Shown piece after piece: positions 55,647 through 64,000 of a DNA stretch of 64,000 nucleotides (positions are counted from its first letter, which is position 1; every line of letters begins with the position of its first letter). The translations under genes and the position numbers were made by a program. Origin of the DNA: Rhizobium sp. NFR07 (GTDB taxonomy: Bacteria > Pseudomonadota > Alphaproteobacteria > Rhizobiales > Rhizobiaceae); NCBI RefSeq assembly GCF_900111905.1, contig NZ_FOKM01000010.1:62001-126000 (forward strand), in the 5' to 3' direction. The notes beneath the pieces were generated by a model. It saw only the letters and a list, made by a program, of their open reading frames with translations, was not told the origin of the DNA and did not search any database.

Positions 55647-55985
55647 ATGGATATACGCCAGATCAACGACGAGTATTCGGTTTCCGGTCAGATCACCGTA
55701 GACGAACTGGATCAGGTCAAGGCAATGGGGTTCAAATCCATCGTCTGCAACCGTCCCGACGAGGAAGAGCCGGGCCAGCCGCATTTCGCCGACATCGAGG
55801 GGCGTGCGAAGGAACTCGGCATCGAGATCCGCCACATCCCGGTCGGCCGCATGGGCCTGACGCCGCAAGGCGTGACAGAGATGGTCGATGCGGTGGAAGA
55901 CCTGCCGAAGCCGATGCTCGGCTATTGCCGCTCGGGCGCCCGCTCGACCGCGATCTACGACCAGGCCCAGCGTTCGCGCGGCTAA
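55647..55985 (+). CDS. TIGR01244-family sulfurtransferase/phosphatase (DUF442)
   Basis: A 112-residue protein with the DUF442 fold (MDIRQINDEYSVSGQI.., VCNRPDEEEPGQPHF) and the active-site loop GYCRSGARST. The family is related to dual-specificity phosphatases and occurs as the N-terminal part of Blh sulfur dioxygenase in rhizobia; here it is a stand-alone domain. ATG 55647 follows GGAGG after five bases, which decides against the upstream ATG 55614. Confidence 0.83.
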   Translation: MDIRQINDEYSVSGQITVDELDQVKAMGFKSIVCNRPDEEEPGQPHFADIEGRAKELGIEIRHIPVGRMGLTPQGVTEMVDAVEDLPKPMLGYCRSGARSTAIYDQAQRSRG

Positions 55986-56055
55986 CGACTTTTTCGCGCA
56001 CGATGCGGGCATCCGTGTCGTGCTTATTCTAAGCTCAGCATTCAGGAGCATTCCC

Positions 56056-56397
56056 ATGAGCATCAAGCGCATCGAGCCCGGCGCCCGCATGAGCGGCGCA
56101 GTCGTCCACGGCAACACCGTCTATCTCGCCGGCCAGGTTGGCGAAGGCGAGACCGTGACGGACCAGTGCAAGGACGCGCTCGCCGAAGTCGATCGCCTGC
56201 TCGCAGCCGCCGGCTCCGACAAGTCGAAGGTCCTGCAGACGATCATCTATCTCTCCGACATGTCGACCTTCGGCGAAATGAACGCCGTCTGGGAAGCCTG
56301 GATCGATCCGGCCAACCCGCCGGCACGCGCGACGAGCGAAGCCGCTCTCGCCGCACCGAAATACAAGGTCGAGTTCATCGTCACCGCTGCGATCTGA
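56056..56397 (+). CDS. ridA: RidA-family enamine/imine deaminase
   Basis: A 113-residue RidA/YjgF/UK114 protein: RMSGAVVHGNTVYLAGQVGEG, QCKDALAEVDRLLAAAG, IIYLSDMSTF and NPPARATSEA with the substrate-binding Arg. It hydrolyses reactive 2-aminoacrylate-type enamines released by PLP enzymes. AGGAG lies seven bases before ATG 56056. A terminator follows. Confidence 0.9.
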   Translation: MSIKRIEPGARMSGAVVHGNTVYLAGQVGEGETVTDQCKDALAEVDRLLAAAGSDKSKVLQTIIYLSDMSTFGEMNAVWEAWIDPANPPARATSEAALAAPKYKVEFIVTAAI

Positions 56398-56418
56398 TTT
56401 CGATCATCCGAACATGAA

Positions 56419-56450
56419 AAAAAGAGGCCGGTGAAAACCGGCCTCTTTTG
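56419..56450. terminator. Rho-independent terminator, bidirectional
   Basis: Stem AAAAGAGGCCGGT (56420-56432) with its complement (56437-56449) and GAAA tetraloop; T run on both strands. It serves ridA and probably the small membrane gene from the other side. Confidence 0.85.
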
Positions 56451-56460
56451 TATCTGTCGA

Positions 56461-56583
56461 TCAGGGTTCGCCCGGCGTCATGCCGAAAAGGTAGAAGGCG
56501 GCGAGGGCGATGCCGATCAGGAAGATGACGACGACGAAGGTCGACATGCCTCCAAGCGCTTTGCGTTTTGTTTCACTAGCCAT
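56461..56583 (-). CDS. 40-residue single-pass membrane protein
   Basis: A short frame with ATG 56583 and TGA 56461: MASETKRKALGGMSTFVVVI, then FLIGIALAAFYLFGMTPGEP. The hydrophobic stretch of about 20 residues (STFVVVIFLIGIALAAFYLF) between a positively charged N-terminus and a short tail is a clean transmembrane helix. The ribosome site is weak, and the alternative ATG at 56547 has GGAGG too close. Function unknown. It lies between a bidirectional terminator and the ThDP enzyme gene. Confidence 0.55.
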   Translation of the reverse strand: MASETKRKALGGMSTFVVVIFLIGIALAAFYLFGMTPGEP

Positions 56584-56647
56584 GCCATATCAACGACTTG
56601 GCCAGCGAATGGTTCCCGCAAGATGAGCAAAAGCCCAGAGGTGGTCA

Positions 56648-58309
56648 TCAGGCCTTGTTGCGAATCTGGGTCAGCGTCCGCGCCGGCGTGATCGCTTCCG
56701 GATCGAGCCTGACTTCGATGATCGCGGGCTTGCCGCTTTCGCGGGCGCGCAGATAGGCCGGGCCGAAATCCTCGGTTTTCTCGACCAGTTCCCCATGGCC
56801 GCCGAAGGCCTTGGCATAGGCGACGAAATCCGGATTGACGAGATCGGTGGCGCTGACGCGGCCGGGATATTCCCGCTCCTGATGCATGCGGATCGTGCCG
56901 TAGATGCCGTTGTTGACCAGCACGGTGATGATCGGCAGTCCGTATCGCACGGCGGTGATGAATTCCTGTCCGTGCATCATGAAGCAGCCGTCACCGGCAA
57001 AGCAGACGACTTCCCGCTCGGGGAAGAGCTGCTTGGCGGCAACTGCGGCCGGCAGGCCGTAGCCCATCGAGCCGGAGGTCGGTGCCGACTGGGTGTTGTA
57101 TTTCCGGAAGCGGTGGAAGCGGTGCAGCCATGTGGCATAGTTGCCGGCGCCATTGGTGAAGATGGCGTCATCCGGCGTGTTTTCTTCGATCCAGCTCATG
57201 ATCGGACCCATATGGACGTTGCCGGGGCCGCTTTCGGGCGGCGTCGACCACTTGAGATAGGAATCGTGCATGGCGGACTTGCGCTCGGCCCAGAGCGGCA
57301 GGGCCGGTGGCTCGAGATCCTTGATCGCTTCGACGAATTCCGCAGGTGCGGCGCAGATCGCCAGGTCCGGGCGATACATGCGGCCAAGCTCTTCCGGATC
57401 GGGGAAGACATGCACGAGCTTCTGTTGCGGGTAGGGGATGTCGAGCAGGGTGTAGCCGGAGGACGGCATTTCCGACATGCGGCTGCCGATCAGGACGAGC
57501 AGGTCTGCGTCCTTGATCTCCTTCGCCAGGGCCGGATTGATGCCGATGCCGACATCGCCCGCGTAGGACGGATGAAGGTGGTCGAACAGCATCTGGCGGC
57601 GGAAGGAGCAGCCGACCGGGATCTTGAAGCGGCTGGCGAAGGCCTGGAAATCGGCGACCGCCTGTTCGTCCCAGCGGGTGCCGCCGAGGATGAACATCGG
57701 GCGCTGCGCTTCCTTCAAGAGCTTCTCGAATTCGGCGACCTGCTTCTGGCCGGGATGGCTCTCGACGCGGGTATAGGCCTGCGCCGCGACCGCCTCGACT
57801 TCCTCGACCAGCATGTCTTCCGGCAGCGTCAGCACCACGGGGCCTGGGCGGCCGGAGGTGGCGACGGTAAAGGCGCGGGTGACGAATTCCGGGATGCGGC
57901 GGGCGTCGTCGATCTCGCCCACCCATTTGGCGAATTCGGTGAATGCGCGACGGTATTCGACTTCCTGAAACGCCTCGCGTTCCTTCATGTCGCGGCCGAT
58001 CTGGCCGACGAAGAGGATCATCGGGACAGAATCCTGCTTGGCGACATGCAGGCCGGCGGAAGCATTGGTGGCGCCCGGTCCGCGCGTGACCATGCAGATG
58101 CCGGGTTCGCCCGACAGACGCCCCCAGCTGTCGGCCATCATCGCAGCGCCGCCTTCCTGGCGGCAGACGAGAACGTCGATGCCGCTTTCATAGAGCGCGT
58201 CGAGCACGGCGAGATAGCTTTCGCCCGGCACGCAGGACACGCGCTTGACGCCGTTCGCCTTCAAGGCCTCGACGATAAGCTGGCCTCCGGTTCTTTTGGC
58301 AGTCGTCAT
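56648..58309 (-). CDS. Thiamine diphosphate-dependent enzyme, acetolactate synthase-like
   Basis: A 553-residue three-domain ThDP enzyme. The catalytic Glu is in CRQEGGAAMMADSWGR (about residue 53), the central domain has FILGGTRWDE, and the ThDP/Mg motif runs from GDGCFMMHGQEF to VNNG near residue 430-460. It resembles the acetolactate synthase / benzoylformate decarboxylase group but not the biosynthetic IlvB (no small subunit gene). The ATG overlaps the CoA-transferase stop by four bases (ATGA), so it is in an operon with that gene and a DMT transporter. Substrate unknown. Confidence 0.85.
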   Translation of the reverse strand: MTTAKRTGGQLIVEALKANGVKRVSCVPGESYLAVLDALYESGIDVLVCRQEGGAAMMADSWGRLSGEPGICMVTRGPGATNASAGLHVAKQDSVPMILFVGQIGRDMKEREAFQEVEYRRAFTEFAKWVGEIDDARRIPEFVTRAFTVATSGRPGPVVLTLPEDMLVEEVEAVAAQAYTRVESHPGQKQVAEFEKLLKEAQRPMFILGGTRWDEQAVADFQAFASRFKIPVGCSFRRQMLFDHLHPSYAGDVGIGINPALAKEIKDADLLVLIGSRMSEMPSSGYTLLDIPYPQQKLVHVFPDPEELGRMYRPDLAICAAPAEFVEAIKDLEPPALPLWAERKSAMHDSYLKWSTPPESGPGNVHMGPIMSWIEENTPDDAIFTNGAGNYATWLHRFHRFRKYNTQSAPTSGSMGYGLPAAVAAKQLFPEREVVCFAGDGCFMMHGQEFITAVRYGLPIITVLVNNGIYGTIRMHQEREYPGRVSATDLVNPDFVAYAKAFGGHGELVEKTEDFGPAYLRARESGKPAIIEVRLDPEAITPARTLTQIRNKA

Positions 58310-59517
58310 CGGTTGCTGTCCTTTTCGGTTGCCTTCGTGGATGCGTTGAGTTCGGCGAGAATTTCGTCCGTGTGCTCGCCCACTTTCGGGCTCGGACGAT
58401 GATAGGCGAGCGGCGTCTCGGACAGCACGATCGGGCTGCGGACGCCCGGAATGATCGTGCCGTCGGCCGCCTCGAGATCGACGCGCAGGCCGCGTGCCTT
58501 GACCTGCGGGTCCTCGAACATTTCACCGATCGAGTTGATCGGCCCGACCGGCACGGCATTTTCGCCGCAGGCAGCCAGAAGATCGGCCTTAGTCCATTGG
58601 GTCGTCTCGGCGGTGATGAGGCTGCGTACCTCGACGCGATGGGCGACGCGGGCCTTGTTGGTCGCATAGCGCTCGTCGTCGGCCAGCTGCTCGATGCCGA
58701 GGATGCGGCAGAAGCGGCGGAACTGGCCGTCATTGCCGACGGCGAGGATGATATGGCCGTCGAGAACCGGGATCACCTCATAGGGCGAGATGTTGGGATG
58801 GGCATTGCCGAGCTTCACCGGCGAGATGCCGGAAATCAGGTAGTTCATGTTCTGGTTGGCGAGCACCGACGACATTACGTCGAGCAGCGCCATGTCGACC
58901 AGTTGGCCTTCGCCGGTCTTCATGGCATGGATCAGCGCGCCCTGGATGGCGGTGACCGCATAGATGCCGGTGAAGATGTCGGCGATCGCCACACCCGCCT
59001 TCATCGGCTGGCCGTCCGGCTCTCCCGTGATCGACATGAAGCCCGACATGCCTTGGACGATATAGTCGTAGCCGGCGAGCGAGGCATAGGGCCCGTCCTG
59101 GCCGAAGCCGGTGATCGAGCAATAGATGAGCTTCGGATTGATCTTCCTCAGGCTCTCGTAGTCGAGCCCGTATTTCTTCAAGCCCCCGAGCTTGAAGTTC
59201 TCGATCAGCACGTCGGACTGCGCGGCGAGCCTCCGGACGATCTCCTGGCCTTCCTCTGTCTTCAGGTCGACGGCGATCGAGCGCTTGCCGCGATTGGTCG
59301 AATGATAATAGGCGGCCGACAGGTTTTCGCCGTCGACGCTCTCGACGAAGGGCGGGCCCCAGGCGCGGGTGTCGTCGCCGCCGTCCGGGTTTTCCACCTT
59401 GATGACATCCGCCCCCATGTCGGCCAGCATCTGGCCTGCCCAGGGGCCGGCCAGAACGCGGGCAAGTTCGAGGACGCGGATGCCGTCGAGCGGCGGCTTT
59501 TTCTTGGCATTATCCAT
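58306..59517 (-). CDS. Class III CoA-transferase (CaiB/BaiF family)
   Basis: A 403-residue CoA-transferase: LDGIRVLELARVLAGPWAGQ, ADVIKVENPDGGDDTR, AYYHSTNRGKRSIAVDLK and the catalytic Asp expected in GQLVDMALLDVM. It would move CoA between carboxylic acids such as succinate and a dicarboxylate. ATG 59517 begins two bases after the transporter stop; a longer frame inside the transporter gene is an artefact. Pairing with a ThDP enzyme recalls oxalate degradation, but the ThDP enzyme does not look like oxalyl-CoA decarboxylase. Confidence 0.87.
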   Translation of the reverse strand: MDNAKKKPPLDGIRVLELARVLAGPWAGQMLADMGADVIKVENPDGGDDTRAWGPPFVESVDGENLSAAYYHSTNRGKRSIAVDLKTEEGQEIVRRLAAQSDVLIENFKLGGLKKYGLDYESLRKINPKLIYCSITGFGQDGPYASLAGYDYIVQGMSGFMSITGEPDGQPMKAGVAIADIFTGIYAVTAIQGALIHAMKTGEGQLVDMALLDVMSSVLANQNMNYLISGISPVKLGNAHPNISPYEVIPVLDGHIILAVGNDGQFRRFCRILGIEQLADDERYATNKARVAHRVEVRSLITAETTQWTKADLLAACGENAVPVGPINSIGEMFEDPQVKARGLRVDLEAADGTIIPGVRSPIVLSETPLAYHRPSPKVGEHTDEILAELNASTKATEKDSNR

Positions 59518-59519
59518 GA

Positions 59520-60485
59520 TCAGGGGGCTACCGATGTCGTTTCGCTTTTGGTGACGGGCTTGATCGAGGCGACGCGACGCTCGCGCCAGATGATGTAGAG
59601 GCCGGAGCCGATGATGATCGAAATGCCGAGCCATTTGATCGGATCGGGAAAATCGCCGAACACGAGCCAGCCGAACAGCGTGGCAGAGATGATCTCGAAA
59701 TACTGGATGGGCGCCAGCACGGAGGCGGGTGCCGCGCGATAGGCATAGACGCTCAGGACGCCGGAAAGGGCGGCAACGACGCCAACTGCGGCAATCCATG
59801 TGAAGGTGGTGAGGTCGGGAACGGAGGGGGCGAGAAAGTCGATCTCGGTAACGCCTCCGATCAGGAGCAGGACCGCGCAGATCGGCAGGCCCCACATCGA
59901 CATCTGAAACTGCATCGCCCACGGGTCCTCGCGCTGGGCCAACGCACGCGTCATCATGGCGAAGATGGCGATGCAGAATGCGGTGACGACCGGCAGAAGC
60001 GCGACATAGCCGATTTCCTGAAAGCTCGGGCGGATGACGATCATGGCGCCGATAAAGCCGACGACGCAGGCCGTATAGCGCCGCCAGCCGATGATCTCCT
60101 TCAGGAAGATGCTCGACAGCACGGTCAGGATGATCGGTTCGACGAAGAAGATCGCGACGGCGTCGGCGACCGGCATCACCGCCAAGGTGGCGACGAAACA
60201 GACCATGGAGATCGCGATCACGGCGGCGCGTATGAAATGGTAGAAGCTCATCCGCCAGGAGAAGCTACGCCACGAGCCTGTCCAGATCACGAAGGGCAGC
60301 ATGCACAGCGCCTGGAAGACGAAGCGCCCGGCCGTGATCATGGTGGGGGAGGCGGAGGTCGTCGCGAGCTTGGAAAAGACGTCGATCAGCGGCGCGATCA
60401 GCATGGCGAGGATCATCAGGCCCAGACCAGCGGTGATGCTGATGGCGTGTATGGATGGAGCCGGTTTTGCGGGCGCTGCGCTCAT
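59520..60485 (-). CDS. DMT-superfamily (EamA) transporter
   Basis: A 321-residue protein with ten hydrophobic segments in two EamA repeats (..AVADAVAIFFVEPIILTVLSSIFLKE in repeat 1 and APIQYFEIISATLFGWLVFGD in repeat 2; shown in short form: FFVEPIILTVLSSIFLKE and QYFEIISATLFGWLVFGD). It moves a metabolite across the inner membrane. It is the first gene of the operon with the CoA-transferase and ThDP enzyme and may handle their substrate. Confidence 0.86.
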   Translation of the reverse strand: MSAAPAKPAPSIHAISITAGLGLMILAMLIAPLIDVFSKLATTSASPTMITAGRFVFQALCMLPFVIWTGSWRSFSWRMSFYHFIRAAVIAISMVCFVATLAVMPVADAVAIFFVEPIILTVLSSIFLKEIIGWRRYTACVVGFIGAMIVIRPSFQEIGYVALLPVVTAFCIAIFAMMTRALAQREDPWAMQFQMSMWGLPICAVLLLIGGVTEIDFLAPSVPDLTTFTWIAAVGVVAALSGVLSVYAYRAAPASVLAPIQYFEIISATLFGWLVFGDFPDPIKWLGISIIIGSGLYIIWRERRVASIKPVTKSETTSVAP

Positions 60486-60553
60486 GGTCTGGATATACCG
60501 AGGGTGGAATTTTCGCGCACTTGAATAAAAGTCATGAACTCATTCCGTCGTCG

Positions 60554-61492
60554 TCAGCCGCGCTTGGAAATCGTGCCGGCCCATTCCGCAAACTCGGCCA
60601 TCGCTTCGCCGCGAACGGTGTCGTTCAGCGTCTCGTGGCGGGTATGGGGCCAGAACCGCGTCATGACCTTGTGGAAGCCGTTCTTCCTCAGATGCGTCGA
60701 GAGCCAGAAGATTGCCTGTCCCTTGTCCGTCGCCGGGTCTTCGCCGCCGCCGAGCAGATGGATCGGCAGGTCTTTCGGTAGCCGATCAACAAGCGCCGGT
60801 GCGCGGAAGGTAAGTTCGAAGAGGTCGAGCCAGAGGGAGACGCTGGCATCGAAGCCGCAGAGCGGGTCGGTGATATAGGCATCGACTTCTGCCGGATCGT
60901 GGCTCAGCCAGTCGAAGGCGGTGCGATGGTTGGGGATGCTCTTGCCCCAGGCGCCGAAGGTGAGGCGGGGCAGCATGCCGCTCGGCACGTCAGATCCTTT
61001 TAGCGCGCGCTCGGCCAGAAGCAGGCCTTGGGCGGCGCGACCGGCAAGGCCGGGATTGAAGTTGGAATTCCACACCGCCACGGCATCGAAGGCGCGCGGA
61101 TTGTCCACCGCGGCATTGAGTGCGATCAGCCCGCCCATGGAATGGCCGAAGAGGATGACGGGCAGGCCGGGATGGGCGGCCAGAGCGAGATCGCGCATCG
61201 CCATCACGTCGCGCAGCACGGCCGCCGCCCCGTCCTTCGACGCGAATCGCCCGATCGGCGCGTCCGGTGCCGTCGTCTCGCCGTGGCCGCGGTGATCCCA
61301 GGCGTAGACGTAGAAGCCCTTCGCCGCCATCGCCGCCGCGAAGGCCCGGTAGCGCTTGGAATGTTCCGCCAGTCCATGGGAGATCAGCAGGATGCCCCTG
61401 GCCGGTTCGGCCGCCTCAGCGTAGTGGTACGCGATCGACGCACCCGTCGGGCTGGGGAAACTCCGCGTTTCCCACCCAAATTCCAAGGTCAT
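60554..61492 (-). CDS. Alpha/beta hydrolase, lysophospholipase/monoacylglycerol lipase type
   Basis: A 312-residue serine hydrolase with the oxyanion segment ISHGLAEHSKRY, AWDHRGHGET, the nucleophile in LFGHSMGG, Asp near GGGEDPATD and a C-terminal His in HTRHETLND. This pattern is that of PldB/monoglyceride lipase proteins. ATG 61492 follows GGGAGG after seven bases; the frame starts nine codons earlier. Divergent from ettA. Confidence 0.86.
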   Translation of the reverse strand: MTLEFGWETRSFPSPTGASIAYHYAEAAEPARGILLISHGLAEHSKRYRAFAAAMAAKGFYVYAWDHRGHGETTAPDAPIGRFASKDGAAAVLRDVMAMRDLALAAHPGLPVILFGHSMGGLIALNAAVDNPRAFDAVAVWNSNFNPGLAGRAAQGLLLAERALKGSDVPSGMLPRLTFGAWGKSIPNHRTAFDWLSHDPAEVDAYITDPLCGFDASVSLWLDLFELTFRAPALVDRLPKDLPIHLLGGGEDPATDKGQAIFWLSTHLRKNGFHKVMTRFWPHTRHETLNDTVRGEAMAEFAEWAGTISKRG

Positions 61493-61583
61493 TTCAAGGC
61501 CTCCCCCCGCTCTGCGCATTGCCCCGAGGCGCGTCTTCGCCTACATAGCGGCAAAACCTCTTTCCCCCGGAGCTTAATTATCG

Positions 61584-63233
<1,650 letters not shown>

Positions 63234-63259
63234 GGGCTTAGCGGATCCTATGATCTGGG

Positions 63260-63288
63260 GAAGGGCGGCTTGGCCGCCCTTCTGTTTT
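63260..63288 (+). terminator. Rho-independent terminator of ettA
   Basis: A perfect ten-base stem GAAGGGCGGC / GCCGCCCTTC around TTG, followed by TGTTTT. Confidence 0.85.
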
Positions 63289-63326
63289 CTATAAGGCTAT
63301 TCACGCCCGCAGAGCTCACGAGTCTC

Positions 63327-63439
63327 CTCATTCCTGTGCTTGTCACAGGAATACAGCAGCCCAAGTCCTTGGGCGGGAAGAGTCTTTTCATGGCGCAGAC
63401 GCGCCGTGACTGGATTCCTGTGACAAGCACAGGAGTGAG
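63327..63439. repeat. Rhizobial palindromic intergenic repeat, long copy
   Basis: Two 26-base outer arms (63327-63352 and 63414-63439) are inverted copies with one mismatch; each contains TTCCTGTGCTTGTCACAGGA or its complement, itself nearly palindromic. Between them lie two small hairpins (CCCAAG-TCC-TTGGGC and GGCGC-AGAC-GCGCC). A shorter relative lies at 38426-38475. Confidence 0.75.
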
Positions 63440-63587
63440 GGAAGGATGGCTTGCCGATAATGGCCCGAGCGGACTTCAGCAGCACCGAGCCGAGAACTTT
63501 TCCAGCACTCTGACCACAGGCCGCGCACCTCGGTTCACAAGCGTTGAGGCGAAGTCCCTGACCTAGCTTGCATCTCCTGCATTTTTC

Positions 63588-63607
63588 ATATAAAGATATC
63601 TTTATAT
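63588..63607. promoter_or_regulatory. Perfect palindromic operator before the ArsR-methyltransferase gene
   Basis: ATATAAAGATATCTTTATAT, a perfect 20-base palindrome 22 bases before the start codon. The arms ATAAAG..CTTTAT recur before metH at 39872-39887. Its position suits autoregulation. Confidence 0.7.
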
Positions 63608-63629
63608 CTTGATTGCCGGGGATGCCAAC

Positions 63630-64000
63630 ATGCGGTTGCCGCTCGATACACTGGTTGATGTGCTGAAGACTGTTGGCGAGCCGACGCGTTTCCGGCTGCT
63701 GGCTCTTCTGGCACGCGGCGACCTCACGGTGACCGATCTTACTGAAATTCTCGGCCAGTCGCAGCCCCGCATTTCCCGCCATCTCAAGCTCCTCACGGAA
63801 GATGCCCTGATCGAACGTTATCAGGAAGGCGCTTGGGCCTATTTCCGCCTGCGCCATGACGGTGAGGCGGCGTCCCTGGTGCGGACCGTGTTGACGGCTG
63901 CTTCTTCTGACGATCCGGTTCTGCTGCGCGACGGTGAGCGGCTTGCCGCCGTAAAGCGCCAGCGTGCAGAGCGGGCACAGGCCTATTTCAGCCGCAACGC
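63630..64000 (+). CDS. sahR: ArsR-family regulator with methyltransferase domain, SahR type (partial)
   Basis: The first 123 residues of a gene that runs off the right edge. The N-terminus (MRLPLDTLVDVLKTVGEPTR, then FRLLALLARGDLTVTDLTEI) is an ArsR winged helix with recognition segment GQSQPRISRHLKLL. The tail (..AERAQAYFSRNA..) is the usual junction to a SAM-dependent methyltransferase domain seen in alphaproteobacterial SahR, which represses methionine-cycle genes until S-adenosylhomocysteine binds. No metalloregulatory Cys pair is present. GGGGA lies before ATG 63630. The operator shared with metH supports the role. Confidence 0.78.
   Translation, partial: MRLPLDTLVDVLKTVGEPTRFRLLALLARGDLTVTDLTEILGQSQPRISRHLKLLTEDALIERYQEGAWAYFRLRHDGEAASLVRTVLTAASSDDPVLLRDGERLAAVKRQRAERAQAYFSRN

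Noticed and set aside
56648..59517. Oxalate degradation pair (formyl-CoA transferase and oxalyl-CoA decarboxylase)
   Set aside because: The gene pairing suggests it, but the N-terminus and active-site surroundings of the ThDP enzyme look like acetolactate synthase relatives, not oxalyl-CoA decarboxylase.

Overview
The window looks like a chromosomal stretch from an alphaproteobacterium of the Rhizobiaceae (Rhizobium/Agrobacterium/Neorhizobium type). The basis is family-level recognition of the proteins: an RpoE-ChrR pair with a CFA-synthase cluster, a GaaPQM/Gci/Gli/KdgD uronic acid cluster as known in Agrobacterium, an ArsR-methyltransferase regulator with a shared metH operator, an EcfG-type promoter, and a rhizobial-style palindromic intergenic repeat. 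The species cannot be named from sequence alone. Most genes are GC-rich; positions 400-3300, 17940-22100 and 52200-53040 are visibly richer in A/T and look acquired.

Layout. 1-3385: end of a secreted-protein gene, then a two-gene operon (AAA ATPase plus DUF4435/Toprim-like protein) that resembles the PARIS anti-phage system (AriA/AriB), next to the 3' end of a tRNA-Ile(CAU) gene. 3600-9220: periplasmic SIMPL protein, small secreted protein, YjbQ, EmrAB-type efflux pump, PAP2 phosphatase. 9280-15350: a probable singlet-oxygen/membrane-lipid stress module (SDR; FAD oxidoreductase - DUF1365 - cyclopropane synthase; RpoE-ChrR; DUF2177) with three matching candidate RpoE promoters. 15370-23205: receiver-only regulators, a DnaJ-type chaperone and two paralogous Crp/Fnr regulators that bracket a mobilization module (MobC-like, MOBP-type relaxase, fused nucleotidyltransferase-HEPN protein).

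23311-31381: peptidase T, then the galacturonate/galactarate operon kdgD-gci-gli-gaaPQM with its GntR/FCD regulator. 31600-39800: S1C protease, DUF922 protein, M20 peptidase, a VOC-dioxygenase/hydrolase fusion, ROK kinase, CutC, MgtC-like protein, AGE-family sugar isomerase. 39900-51240: metH, an MHS-type transporter, a four-gene ABC importer, an ethanolamine-type permease. 51400-64000: orphan ParA-like ATPase, an unrecognised repeat protein, L,D-transpeptidase, aldose-epimerase-like protein, sulfurtransferase, RidA, a 40-residue membrane protein, a DMT transporter - CoA-transferase - ThDP enzyme operon, lysophospholipase-like hydrolase, EttA, and the start of an ArsR-methyltransferase regulator (SahR type).

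How parts fit: the RpoE-ChrR module probably changes membrane lipids in response to singlet oxygen. The gaa/gci/gli/kdgD operon imports uronic acids and degrades them toward 2-oxoglutarate. The regulator at the right edge probably controls metH, because the two genes share a palindromic operator. The most notable accessory item is the PARIS-like operon at the tRNA, with twin palindromes in its upstream region.
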